Shown piece after piece: positions 1 to 7,200 of a stretch of DNA of 14,063 nt. The position numbers and the translations under genes were made by a program. Source of the DNA: an uncultured Ignavibacteriota bacterium (GTDB taxonomy: Bacteria > Bacteroidota > Ignavibacteria > UBA10030 > UBA8401); contig CAIVNT010000505.1 in the NCBI GenBank assembly GCA_903907305.1, positions 1 to 14,063 on the forward strand, in the 5' to 3' direction. A model generated the notes under the pieces. The model saw only the letters and a program-made list of their open reading frames with translations. It was not told the DNA's origin and ran no database searches. Every line of letters starts with the position of its first letter. The stretch's first letter is position 1.

Positions 1-92
1 CCGGCTCACAGTATAGATCTCACTCCCCCATGGCGATTAAATTTGTTCAAACATATGAAGTAGTGGATGTAGTTTGAGATCACTTAATTCAG

Positions 93-140
93 TTGCGGAG
101 AGATATGACGCAAACTTTTTTGCGACATATCTCTCCGCAA
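93..140. repeat. Long near-perfect hairpin (48-nt inverted repeat)
   Basis: The arm TTGCGGAGAGATATG (93-107) is exactly complementary to CATATCTCTCCGCAA (126-140). Inside it, after one A/A mismatch (108 and 125), CGCAAA (109-114) pairs with TTTGCG (119-124) around the loop CTTT (115-118). The total is 21 paired bases with one internal mismatch. No U-tract follows on either strand, so it is not a canonical intrinsic terminator. It could be a REP-like element, a bidirectional transcript-end structure, a mobile-element end or a protein-binding palindrome; the sequence alone does not decide. Confidence 0.9.
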
Positions 141-254
141 TTCCGTGAATATCTTATTCCCCCAGATTGTTCAAAATGCTTTTTGTTTTTGGCTGAAGCG
201 GAATAAATCGAAGCAACTTTGGTTTTGTTCTTCAGTCCCCGCCCCTGTATGTCT

Positions 255-273
255 CACCGCTGTTTTCGCGGTG
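255..273. repeat. Small hairpin
   Basis: CACCGC (255-260) pairs with GCGGTG (268-273) around a 7-nt loop. It lies in the gene-poor stretch downstream of the lipoprotein gene. Read on the minus strand it is not followed by a T-run. A role as a weak transcript-end structure is possible but unsupported. Confidence 0.4.
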
Positions 274-563
274 GTAAAATCAAGAAACAAATGGAAAAAA
301 CAAACAGGCTTTTCTCTGCCGTGCCGATTATCAATAAACAAACAGAGAATTTCAGACGGAATGTATTGTCACATCATTCCGGGATAATCCAGTATTATCA
401 TCATCGATCGCGGATGAATTCAGGTGAAGAATCATTTATTATGCTCGGGAAACCATCTTGTCTCGATTCGGCAAAATCCAACCGGTCTCTGCTTTCGCGT
501 TAATCGCTCATCCGGAATGTGTACCTCCGATCGAAGACAAATCAAACGGTGTTTCTCCTTGGA

Positions 564-2429
564 CTATTTTTTTGGAGGAAAAGGAACTCCTTTCATCAGG
601 AACCCAAGATCGGTCAACCTGTTCACTGCTGTCACCGTTCCGCTCGGGAAACTGATGGTGCACACTTCCCACAGATCACCATGACCACTGCCTCCGTCGT
701 GGGTCAACGCCATAGGACCAAAATTCACGTTCGCCCCGCCATTCGCGGAGACAGAAACGGAAGCCGATGTGCCGGAGACATTATTCGCCTGATAATAATG
801 CACAAAAAGCCTGTACGTTCCATTCGACACCACCGTTGGCATCGTGATGTGTTCGGGTCCGTATCCGTTCACATCGTCCACATCGAGCGATGCGCCCCAG
901 GAAGATATCTTGCTTGAATAATAACAATCTTGGGTGGTCCAAAGGCTTGAAATACTTGCACCGGGCGGCAGGAGATGGAAATCGACATCGGTAAGATTCG
1001 TATTCCACCGCAGTTCCGTCCATAATGCCTGCGTTGCAAAACTTCCCGTAATACCGAACGTCGAGTCGGCAAAGATGGATCCCCCTGAGGAATTCTTTCC
1101 GTTGACACGCAAACGGATGGAATTACTTCCTGCTTTGAGCACGATGGATTGCGAAAAACCGGTAGTGCCCGATTTGGTCAGCGTCGTTGCCACTCCGTTC
1201 ACTTCAACCGTACCGTCGGTAAGACTGGCAGCGTTAAGCAATGAACCGGAAAGTATCTGAATCCGTGCGGTGACCGTCGACGACGGGACTGGCGACAGGA
1301 TCTTTACTGTACCTTTAATTGATCCAATCAGTTGTACTGTGCCGCCGGTAGAGGGATACACGGTTAAAGCAGCACCAGTCTCGATCGCCGATTTGTCGAG
1401 TTTAGCATCAGCGGGAAGTCCATCGATCGCTTTGGTAAGGGTCACGCCGCCCAGCAGAGCATCAAACAGGAGTTTGCCTGTAGATTGACCGAGTGAATTC
1501 GTCTCATCCCAGCCGACAACTGCCGCAGCACCTTTGTCCGTAAATACTTTTCCGATCTGTGTGGTCCCTTTGAATGCCTGGCAAGCCACAAGATAGATGA
1601 GCGAATGAGGGAATGCGCTTGCCGCATAATTTTCAGAAATGAATAGATTGGAATATGTATAATATGAAACTGATGTCGCTACTCCATTCCTTGTTTCATG
1701 CACCGTCCCCATCGATATTCTGTTCGCGATCCAATCGTCATGATAGGTATTCATTAATCCGTCCAGTGTGCCCGGCTCCGCCGTACATTGCCACGTATAT
1801 TTACCGTCATATGAACCATGCGAGATATAGAAGATGGCACCATATCCTTTCAATCCACTCTTGAATAGTGCCAGATTCGCATCCGATCCGTTCTTCGTTG
1901 TCACCGTATACCCGTTCGCGGCGAATGTGGTGCTCAAATGCGTGATCACATCCTTGCAGTATTGCCGTCCTTCATCGTTGAACTGCTGGTTGATCAGCAA
2001 CGCTTTTGTATTTCCGACAAGTTCGTTGGTCCGGAACCGGCGCACTTGGACCGGTAATTCCACACCGGCATTCGATCCGCCGTCATACGGCGGTATCACC
2101 GCCTCTGTTCCATAGATCCATTGGACCATCCCCCCTTTTTTATATTTCACATAGAGTGTCCGATCAATCCTGTATGCACTTTCCACATTAGGATTGCTGA
2201 GGATCTTTGTCAGTGCCGCATCGAATCCTGCGATCGGATCAGCCGTGGACATGATTGAATCCGCTGTTGCAGCGATGCGACCGTTCGTTGCAACGATCGC
2301 ATTCCGTTCCGAAGTCGTCAGCGAACCGGAGGAATCGGGTGTGGCCGCAGGGCTATCCTCTTTGTTACAGCTAGAGAACCATACGGTGAGAATGGCGGCG
2401 AGCATCAATATTGAAGTGATCCTTTTCAT
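564..2429 (-). CDS. Caspase/CHAT-like lipoprotein with C-terminal DUF2135-like domain
   Basis: This gene encodes a 621-residue protein. The start at 2429 is preferred because AGAGAG (2437-2442) lies 7 nt upstream and the first 21 residues form a lipoprotein signal (MKRITSILML... ending WFSSC, lipid-anchor Cys21). Residues 39-107 form a prodomain-like module shared with the upstream stub gene (ADPIA motif at 63-67; YKKGG at 96-100). Residues about 125-370 resemble clan CD peptidases (caspase, CHAT, gingipain): a hydrophobic strand leads to YISHGSYDG (candidate His204), another to IYLVACQAF (candidate Cys283), followed by a GAAAVVGWDE strand typical of the family. Residues about 374-465 look like an Ig-type domain. 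Residues about 470-605 resemble DUF2135/YfaP (LRWNTNLTDVDFHL, LDVDDVNGYGPE, GTYRLFVHYY). The inferred role is an outer-membrane-anchored or periplasmic cysteine peptidase or peptidase-derived signalling protein; the substrate is unknown. It lies 49 nt downstream of the stub gene, so they are probably cotranscribed. Confidence 0.85.
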   Translation of the reverse strand: MKRITSILMLAAILTVWFSSCNKEDSPAATPDSSGSLTTSERNAIVATNGRIAATADSIMSTADPIAGFDAALTKILSNPNVESAYRIDRTLYVKYKKGGMVQWIYGTEAVIPPYDGGSNAGVELPVQVRRFRTNELVGNTKALLINQQFNDEGRQYCKDVITHLSTTFAANGYTVTTKNGSDANLALFKSGLKGYGAIFYISHGSYDGKYTWQCTAEPGTLDGLMNTYHDDWIANRISMGTVHETRNGVATSVSYYTYSNLFISENYAASAFPHSLIYLVACQAFKGTTQIGKVFTDKGAAAVVGWDETNSLGQSTGKLLFDALLGGVTLTKAIDGLPADAKLDKSAIETGAALTVYPSTGGTVQLIGSIKGTVKILSPVPSSTVTARIQILSGSLLNAASLTDGTVEVNGVATTLTKSGTTGFSQSIVLKAGSNSIRLRVNGKNSSGGSIFADSTFGITGSFATQALWTELRWNTNLTDVDFHLLPPGASISSLWTTQDCYYSSKISSWGASLDVDDVNGYGPEHITMPTVVSNGTYRLFVHYYQANNVSGTSASVSVSANGGANVNFGPMALTHDGGSGHGDLWEVCTISFPSGTVTAVNRLTDLGFLMKGVPFPPKK

Positions 2430-2436
2430 GGTAATT

Positions 2437-2442
2437 CTCTCT
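2437..2442 (-). promoter_or_regulatory. Ribosome binding site of the caspase-like lipoprotein gene
   Basis: On the minus strand AGAGAG ends 7 nt before the ATG at 2429. The frame stays open upstream to 2525, but that 32-residue extension is arginine-rich, overlaps the stub gene and would bury the lipoprotein signal. This site therefore decides the start. Confidence 0.6.
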
Positions 2443-2478
2443 GGATAATGATGAGGTCTATTATTTGATCTGACGTTC

Positions 2479-2748
2479 CTAAGGTGCCGTCCACGAGACG
2501 AGTCCCCCCTTCTTATACTGCACATAAAAGACCCGTCCGCTCACCCAGACACTATCAACAGAGGTGAAGGATCGGACGGTTGGAAGGTTGACTTGAAATG
2601 AGGCGATGGGATCGGCACTAAGGATCGATTTATCCATCAACTCTTTGATCGCTGCGTGATCTTTGCGAATATCCATTGATGTATCCGAACTTCCACAACA
2701 CCCAGAGGACACGATGATCACTGCAAGAATGAATATATCCAGGCGCAT
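2479..2748 (-). CDS. Small lipoprotein, paralog of the peptidase N-terminal module
   Basis: This gene encodes an 89-residue protein starting MRLDIFILAVIIVSSGC, a short hydrophobic signal followed by a lipobox-like SSGC (Cys17, with a second Cys next to it). Residues about 40-87 align by eye with residues 59-104 of the adjacent caspase-like lipoprotein: SADPIASF against TADPIAGF, then a V-rich strand, then VFYVQYKKGGLVSW against TLYVKYKKGGMVQW. The protein stops just after this module, so it has no catalytic domain. An ATG at 2757 is also in frame, but GAAAGG (2758-2763) abuts it, whereas the same site sits 9 nt before the ATG at 2748, which is preferred. It is probably exported and lipid-anchored, and cotranscribed with the next gene. 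It may be a free-standing prodomain acting on the peptidase-like neighbour, or the leftover of a partial duplication. Confidence 0.75.
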   Translation of the reverse strand: MRLDIFILAVIIVSSGCCGSSDTSMDIRKDHAAIKELMDKSILSADPIASFQVNLPTVRSFTSVDSVWVSGRVFYVQYKKGGLVSWTAP

Positions 2749-2753
2749 GATGG

Positions 2754-2900
2754 TCATCCTTTCAGTGATTGGTTGTTTATTATTTTCGTGAACATGAATG
2801 CAATGAACATACCTGCGGCCAGTCCATTCAGAACAAGGATTGCATACGATATATTCAAACCATTATCCTTACAGCACAAGGGACATGCTGAAAAATGGAT
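2754..2900 (-). pseudogene. Possible remnant of a small CPxC membrane protein
   Basis: This frame ends in TGA at 2754-2756, overlapping the upstream in-frame ATG of the stub gene (ATGA). Its last 47 residues contain FSACPLCCKDNG followed by one hydrophobic helix (ISYAILVLNGLAAGMFIAFM) and a short polar tail. That layout resembles small bacterial membrane proteins with an N-terminal CPxC motif and one transmembrane segment. No ATG, GTG or TTG start lies at a sensible position before the cysteine motif. The frame is open upstream to 3116, but that part looks non-coding and crosses the decayed glycosyltransferase remnant. Either the start has been lost (my preference), a non-standard start is used, or the resemblance is chance. 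Confidence 0.35.
2758..2763 (-). promoter_or_regulatory. Ribosome binding site of the stub lipoprotein gene
   Basis: GAAAGG on the minus strand lies 9 nt before the ATG at 2748 and directly against the ATG at 2757. The spacing favours 2748 as the start, giving a conventional short lipoprotein signal. Confidence 0.5.
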
Positions 2901-3045
2901 ACAGAAGATTTTTTTTTCGACGGATTTTAAGAGCCGACAGGAAAAGAAAGAGTAATGAATAGAGTAATTATGAGGGTGTTTTGCATTGACCGATCCGTGA
3001 TTCCGGATGAACAAATCCGTTATTCGGGGATGCCGAGGTACGATA

Positions 3046-3522
3046 TCAATGCTGTAACAGACGGGGAAGGTGATATACTTTATACTATTGATCCGTATAG
3101 ACGGAAGTTGATCCATCGAGAAGCTCGCGGACCTTCGAACGGACCGGTTCCTTCAGTTCGTCGTCCAGTCTATCCCTACACAAGAAAATATGGGATATCC
3201 GTTGTTCTCGAAAATGAACCTCAATATCGGCCGGACGGTAACAATTGAAGTCGAATTAGAGTGCTGAATTGAATCCGGTCCACACATATTCCCTCTACAC
3301 AAAGAACCATCGCACTTCACCAATGAATGCTGCACGGTCATTCATCCCTAATTCTTGATTGATGAATCGCGATACGGGATACGGTTCATAGGAATTCAAA
3401 TACGCATTCCTGTCAGTGCTACCGAATGAAAGGCGCATGACACGAAAATCCGAATCATTCGTCATCGGCACCCTGTAGAAAATCTGACATGCAAGGATCA
3501 AGGCGATGATGTATGCCGGAAG
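3046..3522 (-). pseudogene. Decayed C-terminal part of a membrane glycosyltransferase-like protein
   Basis: One minus-strand frame reads through 3522-3046 with three internal stops: TAG at 3295-3297, TAA at 3256-3258 and TAG at 3085-3087. It ends at TGA 3046-3048. The segments on both sides of the stops stay protein-like in the same frame. First comes a hydrophobic segment (AYIIALILACQIFYRV), then YLNSYEPYPVSRFINQEL, then AAFIGEVRWFF. After the first stop come REYVWTGFNS, HFREQRISHIFL and finally YKVYHL. This order resembles the C-terminal periplasmic part of polytopic GT39/PMT/ArnT-like glycosyltransferases, which commonly carry a FxGExRxxY-type strand and end in a YRVYRL-like strand. The upstream catalytic and transmembrane part is missing; in-frame stops begin at 3523-3525, next to the repeat array. 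Family assignment is from pattern memory. Confidence 0.55.
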
Positions 3523-3588
3523 TCATTTTCAGCCCCGACCCGTCCCTGTCTACATGCCTTTATTCTTTTTATCTATTCTCTTGATGCT

Positions 3589-3634
3589 GTGTCTATTTTT
3601 TATTCGCTTTGAACGATGTCCGAGCAACCCTACA
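3589..3634 (-). repeat. Repeat element copy, TGTAGG-hairpin type (diverged)
   Basis: On the minus strand this reads TGTAGGGTTGCTCGGAC, then TTCAAAGCGAATAAAAAATAGACACA. It matches the better-preserved copy at 4035-4088 over most of its length, but the left half of the hairpin is degraded. It marks the outer edge of the repeat array. Confidence 0.6.
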
Positions 3635-3720
3635 TGCATCGTCTCGCTTATATGAATAATTTGGTGCTCGCTCACCATGAATGGTATGTGAAGTCTCAAG
3701 ACCTTACCTATGATCCGTGT

Positions 3721-3744
3721 AAGTCCATTCTTTGCGTCTGATCC
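3721..3744. repeat. Decayed partial copy of the 43-nt direct repeat
   Basis: AAGTCCATTCTTTGCGTCTGATCC differs at a few positions from the right-hand 24 nt of the repeat at 3804-3846. It is followed by a GC-rich stretch with palindromes (GCAGGCCTGC at about 3760-3770). Confidence 0.55.
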
Positions 3745-3803
3745 CCCGCTCGGCAGCGCGGCAGGCCTGCCCGCCAGATAACACGTCGGATAAACACTCG
3801 GAA

Positions 3804-3876
3804 CTACAATTCTTATCCGGTTCAATCCGTTCTTTCCGTCTGATCCGTGTTCTATTGCTAAAAACAAAAAGGGCGG
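3804..3876. repeat. Direct repeat copy A with about 10-nt TCCG periodicity
   Basis: The 43 nt at 3804-3846 match 4084-4126 with a single mismatch (G/C near 3820). Inside the copy the motif TCCG recurs at 3816, 3826, 3835 and 3844, a 9-10 nt period close to one helical turn. The copy continues into a CTAAAAACAAAAAGGGCGG block that is also found, slightly altered, at the end of copy B. Copy B carries an extra palindromic insert of about 22 nt. Confidence 0.75.
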
Positions 3877-3899
3877 CGATGAGCAATTTAAAATTCAAA

Positions 3900-3945
3900 G
3901 ACCGGACGGGCCCGCCAAACAGCGCAGCGGGTAAACTGTCCGGTC
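3900..3945. repeat. Inverted repeat GACCGGAC / GTCCGGTC
   Basis: GACCGGAC (3900-3907) is exactly complementary to GTCCGGTC (3938-3945). The 30-nt interior contains GGGCCC and other GC-rich palindromic pieces. On the minus strand the element begins TGTAGG, as the other array members do. Confidence 0.7.
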
Positions 3946-4034
3946 CTACATTATCTCCGTGTTCTCTTGTTAAAACTAAAGGGCGGACGAACCGTCATCA
4001 ACCCTATATATTTCTTTTTCATCTTAAGAGCTTT

Positions 4035-4088
4035 GTGTAGATTTTTTAATTCGCATTGAATGCGGTCCGAGCATCGCTCGGACCTACA
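4035..4088 (-). repeat. REP-like element with two hairpins
   Basis: GGTCCGAGC (4064-4072) pairs perfectly with GCTCGGACC (4076-4084) around a 3-nt loop. Directly adjacent, CGCATT (4052-4057) pairs with AATGCG (4059-4064). On the minus strand the element starts TGTAGG and ends in an A-rich tract. It is the best-preserved version of the diverged copy at 3589-3634. Confidence 0.75.
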
Positions 4089-4178
4089 ATTCTTATCCGC
4101 TTCAATCCGTTCTTTCCGTCTGATCCCTGCCCGCCGGTTCTTTGGCGGGCGTGTTCTTGCTAAAAACAAAATGGGCGG
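4084..4178. repeat. Direct repeat copy B with palindromic insertion
   Basis: The first 43 nt match copy A (3804-3846) except for one base. The common CTAAAAACAAAA-GGGCGG block follows later. Between the two lies an extra CCCGCC...GGCGGG hairpin (about 4130-4150), a nested insertion relative to copy A. Confidence 0.7.
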
Positions 4179-4193
4179 ACTGGCGTCCGCCCC
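4160..4193 (-). terminator. Intrinsic terminator of the giant-protein operon
   Basis: On the minus strand, about 25 nt after the stop of the barrel protein gene, GGGCGGAC and GTCCGCCC (4192-4185 and 4180-4173) form an 8-bp GC-rich stem with a 4-nt loop. The T-rich run ATTTTGTTTTTAG follows directly. This is a classic rho-independent layout. The same T-rich block recurs elsewhere in the array, so the terminator may derive from the repeat element itself. Confidence 0.7.
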
Positions 4194-4217
4194 TACATAA
4201 TTCCTCTACGGCAATTC

Positions 4218-7200
4218 TTACCAGCCGAGCAGTTCTTCCGAGAACTTAAAGCTCATGCGGATGAACGGACCGCGTGACCATAACGTGTAATCGATCAGAT
4301 CCTTCTCTTTATATCCTTTGAAATTATACCCTGCTGTCAAACGAACATTACGGTAAATAACATACCCCGCATCCACACTGTAGCCGCTCAGTTTATCTCC
4401 CGCTTCCAATTGATGCAACAGACGGTATTCAGCGCCACCGTTCAGATCATCCGTGATGTCGTATTCCGCTCGGAGCAGATAGAAATTGGTATTGGTCGTT
4501 ATGCCGAACAGCACAGAATTTTCCATAGAGGATTTATATGCGTATTTGATCCCTAATTCCAGTTTTTGGATCGGTTCGATGAACGTATGGATCGAAATGA
4601 TGCTGGTATTATAATCGATGAATGGCGCAATATAATGGTTCTTGTCAGACTTCACTTCATACTTACCGATGATGTTCAACCAGTTCTCGTCAACGGGACG
4701 GTATGCGAGTCCGGTGATGAGATGCGTAATGTCGCGGTAGCCTGCAGTACGCTTTGCACTTTCATTGGAGCTGAGATATTTCAGGATAAAACTGAAATCG
4801 CGCTGGAAACGGTAATCTCCTGCAAATGTCACATTCATTTTATCGGAAACCGAGTTGTCGCCGAACTCCACTTTCGTTGCTGCTTTCAGCGGAAACTTCG
4901 GCAGATACTCCAATGCTGCGGAATATGCTGAATGGTCCTGCGTTGATGCTTCACCGAGGCGCTGTCCGAGCGCTTTAGTCTTTTCGTATCCGAGATATCC
5001 GGTCACATCTACCGTCACCGGTATCTTGTTCTTCAATCCGATGCTGATCTGATTACGGTATTGGCCGACCGCATTTCCGATCTCGTATCTGCCGTATGCC
5101 TGAGTATTCTCCGTTATGTTCGAACTGAATCCGAGAGTGGACATCATTCCGCCCCCTTCGTAGAAGCGCTCCTGCGCATTCAGCGAAAGATTCTCCATCA
5201 CTCTGTATTCGCCGACGACAGACGTGGCATTCGGTCTGGTAATATCCTGCGCTGCGCCGAGATTCCGTTCGTGGACTGCCGAAAGTTTCAGTGAAGTGGA
5301 TGCGGCATAATCCAGTTTTGCGGTGCCAAGCGTTGAATGAGTCGCTAACGGCGTTTTTGTCGTGTCAGGATTAGTGCCGTCGTATGTAACATCTTCAACT
5401 TTTACCGAACCGGTAAGATTGTTCAGTATCCGTTGTTCGATTCCGCCGGAAACGGAACGGAGATCGGTCGTGCCGCCGGCATCCGTCACTTGATGCGTCG
5501 TGTAGAATTCAGAATTGATCTTTGTGGAAGAGGTCAGCAGATAATCTCCGCCAACGCCGTATTTGATCGTCCCGAGTTCACGCCGTCCGCCGATCTGTGT
5601 TTCGTTCGTGAAGCCCTGTTCAACCCGGCGGTAATATCCATTCAATCTCATATTGGTGATGGGATTACTGTTGGCGTTGAACTTGTATGCAAGTCCTGAA
5701 CCCGTAATGTTGGATGATCGTGCAAATTCTCCGCCGAGCGAGAGCATGCTGCCGAAGGAATACTTCGCATCCGTTCCAAGCATCGTAAAGTTCTGCGGGG
5801 ACTGCTCTTCCGTCACACCTGTGAGTCCGATTGTAAACTGATCGTTGAAGCGGTGTTCAGCGCGTGCTCCCGCGATATAAGACATTGATGTTCCGCTCTT
5901 CGCTTCGAACGAGACCATAATATAGATGGGATTGCCCGATGCATCTACACCGGAAATCGGCTGTTTGAAAAAGACCGTTCCCTGCGTATAATCGATATCG
6001 TAATCACTGAACCGGTATTTGTTCTCAACCTTCAGCAGAACTTCGGTGTGGAACCGGTCGCGCGTTTCAATGCGGATCTTTTCCGTTCCGGGAGTGATGT
6101 CATTGTATCCCAAATTATAGAATCCGGAAAGTCCCTGTCCGCGCAGTTCCACCTGCGTTGCCTGACGATCCGTAAGCGAGCCAAATCCTGTCACTTTCCA
6201 ATGTTTGTCCTGATGTCCGAACTTCACGCCGTTCAGTGTCCGATTATAGGAGATGAATTCCTGTCCTGTCAGATCGGTATTGTAATCACCGACAAGTCCG
6301 TATGTCTGGTTCTTTTCCAACTTAATATAGAGATTGCGGTTCGTCTGTATATCATAGAACAGCATGCTGTTATCGCCGTAGATGGAATAGAGATAGTCGG
6401 GATCCAACTCGCGGAAATACTTCGCGCGGTTCTTCCGATCTGAATCAAACGAGGCGGTCAACAGATAATCATTATAAACTGTTCCGCGTGCGTAGAATGC
6501 AAGCCGGCCGTCGGTCTGCAAACCGCTCGGGAACGCGCGGTCGTCGATCAGCTGCGAGCGGTTCCCTTTTGCAGTGTATGATCCGGCAGTTCCATTCGCA
6601 AGTCCAACAAGTGTGAACGGCTCTTTTGCCGTATTCAGATTGATCTCATGTTCCATGACCGTTTCACCGATCTGCACCGATATTTTCGCAACACCCGCAC
6701 TGTAACCGGATTGATACTGGAAGTTCGCAACACCGTCCACAACCCGCACCTGAACACCGCGTGAAGTGGAATCGGCATCGTCCGTCACGATCTTTCCGCT
6801 GTCCGCAGCGACCGTTACATAGACTCCTTCGGGAATCTGATAGCCCCATTGATCGAACACTTTCGCAGTTCCGCGAGCAACGGACTGACCATCCGCTTCG
6901 ATCGCTTCCGTTTCAAGATCCATCGCTATCTTGTCAGGCGCGCCGAGAATATGCATCATTCTCTTTTCGAAGAACGCAACAGTGCCGTCCGGATTGACGA
7001 TGCGCACTTCGAACTCAACATCACCCTGCGGAACTTCTACGTTGATGAAATCCACAAGTCCGTCCAGACGGACGACCCGTTTCAGCACAAATTTCCCGTT
7101 CACGTACAATTCCGCATCGAAGCCGGAAACAGAACGGGCAGTCACCACCTGGCGCGTCAGACCGCTGACGGTGCTGTCCTGCGCCGGAGTGATGATCTCG

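Larger units (their letters stand above)
1..563. other. Region without a convincing gene
   Basis: No supported gene is seen here. The region lies downstream of the minus-strand caspase-like lipoprotein gene, whose stop is at 564-566. Two plus-strand frames are open from the window edge and close at 61-63 and about 88-90, so the 3' end of a gene outside the window cannot be excluded. Short plus-strand frames further in (about 145-690) overlap each other and show no recognisable domain, signal peptide or coding character. The notable content is a 48-nt hairpin (93-140) and a smaller hairpin (255-273). No clear T-tract terminator directly follows the lipoprotein gene. Confidence 0.6.
3540..4200. 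repeat. Mosaic array of intergenic repeat elements
   Basis: This roughly 660-nt stretch has no credible gene and is built from repeated pieces. Read on the minus strand, TGTAGG recurs just before or within an inverted repeat (ending near 4198, 4088, 3950 and 3634). A 43-nt piece is repeated with one mismatch (3804-3846 and 4084-4126), with a decayed third copy at 3721-3744. A piece resembling GTGTTCTTGCTAAAAACAAA followed by GGGCGG occurs at about 3846-3876, 3956-3987 and 4150-4178. A GCATTCAATGCGAA-type piece occurs at 3589-3634 and 4035-4088. The elements are probably REP- or MITE-like non-coding repeats, sitting between the terminator of the giant-gene operon and the glycosyltransferase remnant. 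Confidence 0.75.

Noticed and set aside
93..140. Integron attC site
   Set aside because: The paired ends lack the attC core consensus, the pairing is too perfect, and no integrase or cassette structure is seen.
2430..2525. N-terminal extension of the caspase-like lipoprotein to 2525
   Set aside because: It overlaps the stub gene, is arginine-rich, and would bury the lipoprotein signal that begins at 2429, where a ribosome site is present.
2955..3248. 97-residue plus-strand frame
   Set aside because: It is antisense to the glycosyltransferase-like remnant, which explains the sequence better. No recognisable domain was seen.
3046..3522. Stop-codon recoding in the glycosyltransferase-like frame
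   Set aside because: Both TAG and TAA interrupt it, the 5' part is missing, and the other genes use TAG and TAA as normal stops, so decay is simpler.
3550..3867. 105-residue minus-strand frame, and similar frames at 3951-4169
   Set aside because: They are translations of the repeat elements; the two frames share pieces only because the DNA repeats do.
3540..4200. CRISPR array
   Set aside because: Repeat copies differ in length, spacing and completeness, there are no uniform spacers, and no cas genes are visible.
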